Source of the DNA: Betaproteobacteria bacterium HGW-Betaproteobacteria-2
GTDB lineage: Bacteria > Pseudomonadota > Gammaproteobacteria > Burkholderiales > Methylophilaceae
Length of the DNA stretch: 6,017 nucleotides
Assembly (NCBI GenBank): GCA_002842255.1
Contig: PHCM01000100.1
Location: 1 to 6,017 of the forward strand
Reading direction: 5' to 3'
The position numbers were made by a program, and so were the translations under genes. This document shows, in pieces, positions 1-4,588 of the stretch. Every line of letters starts with the position of its first letter. Position 1 is the first letter of the stretch. The notes beneath the pieces were generated by a model. It was not told the origin of the DNA. It was given only the letters and a program-made list of their open reading frames with translations, and did no database searches.

Positions 1-626
1 AGAAAGGCGCTGTCCTGGAGCAGGACGAGCGCGGCATCAAAGTGCTCCGTCTGGAAAATGGCGATATGCTGAAGGTGTTCCGGGTCCGGAACAGATTCAG
101 TGTCGCCCGCATTTATTCCTATGCCAGACGATTCTGCCGTAATGCAGCGCGATTGCAGAAGGCTGGCATCCCGACCGTTCATATCAAGCAACTCTATGAT
201 TTGGAAGCTCCAGCCGAGACGGCAGTGCTCTATGCGCCGCTGGAGGGCGTGACTTTGCGCGAATTGCTGAAGAGCAGGTCGTTGACGATGGATGAGGCCA
301 ACATGCTGGGTACATTCATCGCGAAATTACACTGGCACGGTGTGCATTTCCGCTCACTGCATCTGGGTAATATCGTGCTGGATACGCAGGGAAGGCTTGG
401 CCTCATCGATATTGCTGACATGAGCATTTACCCGTGGCCCTTGTGGTGCGGAACGAGAGTCCGAAGTTTTACCCATCTGCATCGGTACCCTGAGCAGGTA
501 CGTGAACTGGGTCTGGCAACATGGCAGAAAATTGTAGCTGCCTATGTCGACCATGCGGCATTGCGTCCGGCATGCGAGGATCGTCTGCGCCAACACCTTC
601 AGAAAGTTTCAGTCTTTGCATCATAA
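1..626 (+). CDS. WaaP/InaA-like LPS kinase-fold protein ('toluene tolerance' type), 5' truncated
   Basis: The reading frame is open from the left edge (first whole codon at base 3) to a TAA at 624-626, giving 207 visible residues; the true start lies upstream. The GTG at 42 is inside the open frame and has no good Shine-Dalgarno, so I do not take it as the start. Kinase-fold landmarks are visible. A lysine in DMLKVF (bases 72-74) sits where the ATP-binding lysine is expected. A catalytic-loop-like FRSLHLGN lies at 348-371, and LIDIAD, with its Asp at 408-410, matches the metal-binding DFG position. The family (WaaP/InaA, Kdo-kinase-like) includes enzymes that phosphorylate LPS-core heptose at the inner membrane. 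Pseudomonas homologues beside LPS genes are often called toluene tolerance proteins. Oddity: the loop reads F-R-S rather than H-R-D, so the catalytic Asp is replaced by Ser while the loop Asn and DFG-like Asp remain. It may be a pseudokinase or use a different mechanism. Family placement is fairly sure; activity is not known. Confidence 0.75.
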   Translation, partial: KGAVLEQDERGIKVLRLENGDMLKVFRVRNRFSVARIYSYARRFCRNAARLQKAGIPTVHIKQLYDLEAPAETAVLYAPLEGVTLRELLKSRSLTMDEANMLGTFIAKLHWHGVHFRSLHLGNIVLDTQGRLGLIDIADMSIYPWPLWCGTRVRSFTHLHRYPEQVRELGLATWQKIVAAYVDHAALRPACEDRLRQHLQKVSVFAS

Positions 627-699
627 TGCCTCTGATATTGGTATTGTTTTATCATGCGGTGACTGGCGATTGCTTAAGATGGCTTGTTAGCGCTCACTC

Positions 700-705
700 A
701 AGGGG
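700..705 (+). promoter_or_regulatory. Shine-Dalgarno candidate for galE
   Basis: AAGGGG lies 12 bases before the ATG at 718, and a second purine run, GGAAAAG, lies at 709-715, very close to the ATG. Spacing is not ideal for either, but the ATG is fixed by the Rossmann N-terminus (MHYLVTGGAGYIG) starting immediately. The 91-base gap 627-717 holds no -35/-10 pair with acceptable spacing and no stem followed by a T-run. galE may therefore be read through from the upstream gene or use a promoter I cannot recognise. Confidence 0.45.
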
Positions 706-717
706 AATGGAAAAGAT

Positions 718-1713
718 ATGCACTATCTGGTAACCGGCGGGGCAGGCTATATCGGCTCGCACATGGTCAAACTGCTGCTCAAGCAAGGGCATCAGGTGAC
801 CATTGTCGATGACTTGTCCAGCGGTCACCGTGATGCTGTGCTGGGTGGTGAATTGATCGTTCATGACTTCTCTGATCGTGCGTTTCTCGATCAACTGATC
901 ACTGAAAGAAACTTTGACGGGGTCTTTCATTTTGCCTCAAAGATACTGGTAGGCGAATCTGTCAGCAATCCGGCCAAATACTACCGAGCCAACAGTTTTG
1001 CTACGCTGACCTTGCTTGAAGCCATGCGCGACCATGGTCTCCACCATCTGGTGTTTTCTTCCACAGCTGCAGTCTATGGCGAGCCGCAATCGACTCCGAT
1101 AGACGAGGCGCATCCCAAAGTGCCGGTCAACCCCTATGGAGCATCCAAGCTCATGGTGGAAATGATGATGTCCGATTTTCAGCGTGCGCATGGTCTGAAA
1201 TATGTCGCTTTACGCTATTTCAATGCTGCTGGAGCCGATGCAGAAGGCCTTCTGGGCGAGCGTCATGAACCGGAGACACATCTGATTCCGCTAGCTTTGA
1301 AGGCGGTGCTTGGCCAGAAGCCTCCGCTCAAGCTTTTCGGTCAGGATTACGACACGCCGGATGGCACCTGCATTCGTGACTATATTCATGTGGAAGACCT
1401 GTGCAGTGCCCATCTGCTTGCCATGCAGTATCTGCATGATGGAGGGCAACCGACTGCGTTCAATTTGGGCAACGGTGCTGGTTACAGCGTGCAGCAGGTC
1501 ATCGATGTCGCAGCCAGAGTGACGGGAAAGCCAGTGCCGTTTGAGCTAGCCGGACGCCGGGAGGGAGACCCGGCAAGGCTGGTGGCAGATGCTACTCGGG
1601 CAAAAGGTGTACTGCAGTGGGCGCCAGTCCATTCTGACCTTGAAACCATTATCCGGCATGCCTGGCAGTGGGAACTGAAAATGACAAAACAAACGCAGGA
1701 GAAGAGTATTTGA
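718..1713 (+). CDS. galE: UDP-glucose 4-epimerase
   Basis: A 331-residue extended short-chain dehydrogenase/reductase, close to the usual GalE length (about 330-340). It interconverts UDP-glucose and UDP-galactose in the cytoplasm with bound NAD, supplying galactose donors for surface glycans. Visible motifs: the NAD-binding GGAGYIG at residues 7-13; the DDLSSG loop at 31-36; SSTAAVYG at 114-121, with Thr116 at the usual catalytic Ser/Thr position; the YxxxK pair Tyr140 and Lys144; RYFNAAGAD at 166-174; and CIRDYIHVEDL at 219-228, typical of GalE. By motif alignment, the residue matching the E. coli Tyr299 specificity gatekeeper is Leu288, so UDP-GlcNAc/GalNAc use is possible (inference). The last residues (about 322-331, MTKQTQEKSI) look like a non-conserved tail whose DNA also carries the next gene's ribosome binding site. 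The TGA stop overlaps that gene's TTG start. Its place inside a glycan cluster, not a galETKM operon, points to polysaccharide synthesis over galactose catabolism. Confidence 0.95.
   Translation: MHYLVTGGAGYIGSHMVKLLLKQGHQVTIVDDLSSGHRDAVLGGELIVHDFSDRAFLDQLITERNFDGVFHFASKILVGESVSNPAKYYRANSFATLTLLEAMRDHGLHHLVFSSTAAVYGEPQSTPIDEAHPKVPVNPYGASKLMVEMMMSDFQRAHGLKYVALRYFNAAGADAEGLLGERHEPETHLIPLALKAVLGQKPPLKLFGQDYDTPDGTCIRDYIHVEDLCSAHLLAMQYLHDGGQPTAFNLGNGAGYSVQQVIDVAARVTGKPVPFELAGRREGDPARLVADATRAKGVLQWAPVHSDLETIIRHAWQWELKMTKQTQEKSI
1697..1702 (+). promoter_or_regulatory. Shine-Dalgarno fixing a TTG start for the GT4 gene
   Basis: AGGAGA lies 7 bases before TTG at 1710-1712, inside the 3' end of galE. 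This is the best ribosome binding site in the window and decides the start. The TTG shares bases with the galE stop (TTGA, 1710-1713), a typical coupled junction. The in-frame GTG at 1668 is a poorer choice: it would add 14 hydrophilic, unconserved-looking residues before the natural GT-B opening MNVLQISHCYYPP. Confidence 0.8.
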
Positions 1714-2810
1714 ACGTCCTGCAGATCAGTCACTGCTATTACCCGCCATTCCTCGATTGTTCACGCCAGTACGCCGCCCTGTTCAAAGGCACCGGCATCA
1801 AGGTGACGACGGTCTATCTCACCGGGGAGCCTGATCTAGAGGTGGAACGCGCCACCGGCTCCGATGAGGTGATTTTTCTTGGTTATAAAAGCAAGGATGT
1901 CAGCGGACTGAAACTGGGGGCTATCAGAAAAATCCGTCAGATCGTTGCTGAAAAGGAGTTTCGCTTCTGCATCGCCCATCGTGCCAAGCCTACTTATGTT
2001 GCCTTGCTGGCTACTTCCCTGCCAGTGATCAGCGTACGCCATAATTTCGGTGACTTTGATCGCTATGGCCGCCGTCTGTTGGTCAATCTGTTCCGCAAGC
2101 GGCTGTTGCTGCTAGGTGTTTCCAATGCAGTGCGCGACGAGATGCGTGTCAGATTGCCGCATTGGCCACATGAGCAGATCGAGACGCTGTACAACCGCAT
2201 CGATGTCGATGCTGTGCAGGCTGAACTGTTGAACAAAAATGAGGCACGCGAATTTCTCGGCCTGCCCGCCGACGCCTGGGTGGTCGGTAACGTCGGGCGC
2301 CTGCATCACGACAAGGATCAGGCAACCCTGATCCGCGGCTTTGCCATGGCGCTGCCTCAACTGCCGCAGAATAGCCTGTTGCTGATCATGGGTTCAGGTC
2401 CGCTGGAACAGGCATTGAAAAATCTCGCAGCCGAACTGGGCGTTGCAGACAAAGTGGTGTTTGCTGGCCAGGTGTCCAATGGCCGCAGATACTTCCGTGC
2501 GTTCGATGTGTTCGCGTTGACCTCCGACCATGAGCCGTTCGGCATGGTACTACTGGAGGCGATGGCCGCTGGCTTGCCGATAATCTGCAGTGACAGTGGT
2601 GGTGGGACCGAGGTGGTGGCCGGTGTGGGCTTGCTGTTTCCTTTGGCGGATGCAGGAGCGCTGGCGGACAAACTTGTCGAGGCTGCATCACATGCCGATG
2701 GCCATGCTTCAGTGATACTGCAGCAGTTGCAGAAACATTTTTCAGATGAGGCTGCCCGACAACAGTTTCGGGCATTGGCGTTTGTACAGACACGAGGATT
2801 GCTGAATTGA
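1710..2810 (+). CDS. GT4-family (GT-B fold) glycosyltransferase
   Basis: A 366-residue protein, normal for GT4 retaining glycosyltransferases, which transfer a sugar from a nucleotide donor to a lipid-linked acceptor at the cytoplasmic face of the inner membrane. The N-terminal acceptor domain opens with MNVLQISHCYYPP (residues 1-13). RHNFGDFDRYGRR (110-122) and GVSNAVRDEM (136-145) follow. The linker YNRIDV (161-166) leads into the C-terminal nucleotide-sugar domain, which has VGNVGRLHHDKD (192-203, with the Arg197/Lys202 pair expected to contact donor phosphates), a GSGP loop (228-231) and the E-x7-E motif EPFGMVLLE (Glu275 to Glu283). No transmembrane segment is obvious; membrane association would be peripheral. 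The start is TTG, supported by AGGAGA 7 bases upstream and by overlap with the galE stop. Its own TGA overlaps the next gene's TTG. The sugar is not readable from sequence; neighbouring galE makes galactose or a HexNAc a reasonable guess only. Confidence 0.9.
   Translation: MNVLQISHCYYPPFLDCSRQYAALFKGTGIKVTTVYLTGEPDLEVERATGSDEVIFLGYKSKDVSGLKLGAIRKIRQIVAEKEFRFCIAHRAKPTYVALLATSLPVISVRHNFGDFDRYGRRLLVNLFRKRLLLLGVSNAVRDEMRVRLPHWPHEQIETLYNRIDVDAVQAELLNKNEAREFLGLPADAWVVGNVGRLHHDKDQATLIRGFAMALPQLPQNSLLLIMGSGPLEQALKNLAAELGVADKVVFAGQVSNGRRYFRAFDVFALTSDHEPFGMVLLEAMAAGLPIICSDSGGGTEVVAGVGLLFPLADAGALADKLVEAASHADGHASVILQQLQKHFSDEAARQQFRALAFVQTRGLLN
2794..2797 (+). promoter_or_regulatory. Shine-Dalgarno for the FkbM methyltransferase gene
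   Basis: GAGG (within ACGAGGA) lies 9 bases before TTG at 2807-2809. That TTG overlaps the GT4 stop as TTGA (2807-2810), the same arrangement as at the galE/GT4 junction. A second in-frame TTG at 2831 has only a weak GGTGG upstream and would remove eight residues that precede the conserved core, so it cannot be fully excluded. Confidence 0.6.
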
Positions 2811-3664
2811 CGAGCGGTGGACGACAAGTATTGGAGCTTAAGACTAGTGAAGGTAAATTACTTCAGGCTTTCGCAGGCGATTCGATTACCCAAGAAATTC
2901 AGGCTAGGGGTGAGTATGACGGCAATACACTGGATTCCCTGAGGCAAATCCTGCCCGTAATCCGACCAAGAGCCAGTCTCGATGTGGGTGCCAATATCGG
3001 CAATCATGCCGTGGTTATTGCCGATTATTCGGAAAAGCTGATTGCGTTTGAACCTGTGCCTTTCATCTTTGATCTGCTGAAACAGAATTTTGACCGGAAC
3101 GGTCTCCATCATGCACATGCAGTCAACATCGGCCTCTCAAACGAAACCATGCATCGTGATATTTTTATCCCGGAATACGGCAACCTTGGTTGCTCCAGCT
3201 TGGAACCTATTGAAGCCGAAGGCACACATGTCCAGATTGAGACTTGGGTAGGGGACGATTATCTGGCAAAGAACTATCCTGAGAAACAGATTGATTTCAT
3301 CAAGATTGATGTCGAGGGGCATGAACCAGCTGCATTAGCCGGACTTGTGGATACGCTGACAAAACACCAGCCGCTGATACTGATGGAATACCGCAACAAG
3401 AGTACGTTGGCACTTTTTCAGGATCGCACCCTGTTTTGGCGGCTGTTTCCCGGTTATCGTATCTATTCGCTATCCAATACTGCGAGCAAGAAAGTCTACC
3501 CTCCGGGTTTGATCGGTATTCTGCGTCGTTGGGTAGCCAAGCTGCAGGGAGGGCACTGGTGTTTGTCGGATTTTGATGCCTTACGTCGTTATTCCAATAT
3601 CTACTTGGTGCCAAAACGCTACCAGATCTTGTTTGCAGGATTGCGGTACCTTTCATCAAAATGA
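2807..3664 (+). CDS. FkbM-family SAM-dependent methyltransferase
   Basis: A 285-residue class I methyltransferase of the FkbM type (Methyltransf_21). It uses S-adenosylmethionine and in this setting most likely O-methylates a sugar hydroxyl in the cytoplasm. Motif I is LDVGANIGNH (residues 58-67), the glycine-rich SAM loop. IAFEPVP (79-85) carries Glu82, expected to bind the SAM ribose. The family hallmark IDFIKIDVEGHE spans 162-173, followed by LILMEYRN (190-197). The N-terminal 50 residues and the tail from about 205 look like accessory segments. The tail contains a basic stretch, ILRRWVAKLQ (238-247), that could touch membrane or acceptor (speculative). The gene sits between two glycosyltransferase genes with 4-base overlaps on both sides, which supports a role in modifying the glycan they build. 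FkbM proteins are diverse, so substrate and position cannot be stated. Confidence 0.9.
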   Translation: MTSGGRQVLELKTSEGKLLQAFAGDSITQEIQARGEYDGNTLDSLRQILPVIRPRASLDVGANIGNHAVVIADYSEKLIAFEPVPFIFDLLKQNFDRNGLHHAHAVNIGLSNETMHRDIFIPEYGNLGCSSLEPIEAEGTHVQIETWVGDDYLAKNYPEKQIDFIKIDVEGHEPAALAGLVDTLTKHQPLILMEYRNKSTLALFQDRTLFWRLFPGYRIYSLSNTASKKVYPPGLIGILRRWVAKLQGGHWCLSDFDALRRYSNIYLVPKRYQILFAGLRYLSSK

Positions 3665-4515
3665 CCCCCAGCATCTGTATCGTCATTCCATATTTTGGCC
3701 AATGGCCGTTCTGGATGCCATATTTTCTTCAGAGCTGTCGCACCAATGCTGATATTGACTGGCTGTTGTATACCGATTGCGGTCAACCAGAGAACTGTTC
3801 CCCCAATGTCCGCGTGGTGGCAGTCAGCTACCCGGATTATTGTGAACGTGTCGGGCGGACGCTACATATCGACTTCCATCCGGAGCAATCCTACAAGCTC
3901 TGTGACATCAAGCCTGCGCTTGGCTTGATTCATGCCGAGGAACTTGCCGGATATGATTTCTGGGGCTTTGGTGATCTTGACTTGGTCTATGGTGATTTGA
4001 GAGCCTATTTTACTGTCGAGCGTCTTGCACGATTTGATCTGTTCTCCACACACGCACGCAGGATTTCCGGCCATCTTTGCCTGATCCGTAACACCGAAGA
4101 AATGCGTGCTGCTTTCATGCGGGTAAAACACTGGCAGTTTAAGCTTGAGTCACCAGAACATCTGGCTTTCGATGAGAGCGCATTCTCGAAGATATTTTTG
4201 CGCCATAAAAATTCGCCATCATGGGTGCGTTGGCTGGCCGCCAAGTTCGACCCTTGGCTAAAACGCGCTGAATTTGTCGAGGCCTATACAACGCCTAACG
4301 GCAAGATTCCATGGACAGATGGCAGCCGGGATTATCCGGCTGAATGGTACTGGCAGGATGGCAAGGTCAGCAATTCCTGCCGGGATGGCCGGTTATATCC
4401 ATATTTCCATTTTATGGTATGGAAGAAGGGTTGGCCTCAGCAAACATTGCCGATTGTAACCAGTCTCGCTGAACGTCGGCTGGTTTTCAAGGCAGAAGTA
4501 ATCGAAATCGCTTGA
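3661..4515 (+). CDS. DUF6625-like putative GT-A glycosyltransferase
   Basis: A 284-residue protein starting MTPSICIVIPYFGQWPFWM, the hydrophobic first strand and turn of a GT-A nucleotide-sugar domain. WGFGDLDLVYGD (101-112) contains Asp105-Leu-Asp107, a plausible DxD metal/nucleotide-sugar motif. YKLCDIKPALG (78-88) precedes it, and GHLCLIRN (137-144) and an aromatic-rich C-terminus with YPYFHFMVWKK (246-256) follow. These patterns match my recollection of the DUF6625 family, found in polysaccharide loci and predicted to be glycosyltransferases; I know of no defined reaction. There is no signal peptide or transmembrane span, so a cytoplasmic, membrane-peripheral enzyme is expected. The ATG overlaps the preceding TGA (ATGA, 3661-3664). 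There is no strong Shine-Dalgarno (the nearest AGGA is over 20 bases upstream), so translation probably depends on coupling. It is the last gene of the run; the next gene is convergent. Confidence 0.75.
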   Translation: MTPSICIVIPYFGQWPFWMPYFLQSCRTNADIDWLLYTDCGQPENCSPNVRVVAVSYPDYCERVGRTLHIDFHPEQSYKLCDIKPALGLIHAEELAGYDFWGFGDLDLVYGDLRAYFTVERLARFDLFSTHARRISGHLCLIRNTEEMRAAFMRVKHWQFKLESPEHLAFDESAFSKIFLRHKNSPSWVRWLAAKFDPWLKRAEFVEAYTTPNGKIPWTDGSRDYPAEWYWQDGKVSNSCRDGRLYPYFHFMVWKKGWPQQTLPIVTSLAERRLVFKAEVIEIA

Positions 4516-4543
4516 TGAGATTTATTACGCAGTGGGTTGCTAG

Positions 4544-4588
4544 TGCGCTGACATGAATGCAAGTTTTACGGCGGGCAACGTCAGCGCA
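4544..4588. terminator. Inverted repeat at the convergent junction, possible weak terminator
   Basis: TGCGCTGAC (4544-4552) and GTCAGCGCA (4580-4588) are perfect 9-base inverted arms around a 27-base loop. Four T residues follow on the plus strand (4589-4592), as in a weak intrinsic terminator for the plus-strand operon. The long loop and short T-run make this uncertain. On the minus strand no T-run follows the stem. The right arm includes the stop codon of the convergent membrane-protein gene. Confidence 0.35.

Noticed and set aside
42..626. Complete gene starting at GTG 42
   Set aside because: The frame stays open to the left edge and encodes plausible family sequence (KGAVLEQDERGIKV), and no Shine-Dalgarno precedes the GTG, so it is a truncated gene.
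638..655. TTGGTA and TATCAT as a sigma-70 promoter before galE
   Set aside because: The hexamers are only 6 bases apart, far from the 16-18 needed.
689..694. AGCGCT palindrome upstream of galE as an operator
   Set aside because: A 6-base palindrome is expected by chance; no longer dyad or second copy is present.
1668..2810. GT4 gene starting at GTG 1668
   Set aside because: It would overlap galE by 46 bases with no ribosome binding site, while TTG 1710 has AGGAGA at 7 bases and starts exactly at the conserved N-terminus.
2357..2827. 156-codon minus-strand open frame
   Set aside because: Low-complexity Ser/Ala/Pro-rich translation antisense to the well-supported GT4 C-terminal domain; a shadow frame.
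3300..3686. 128-codon minus-strand open frame
   Set aside because: Antisense to the FkbM gene including its KIDVEGHE motif; the translation shows no domain or ribosome binding site.
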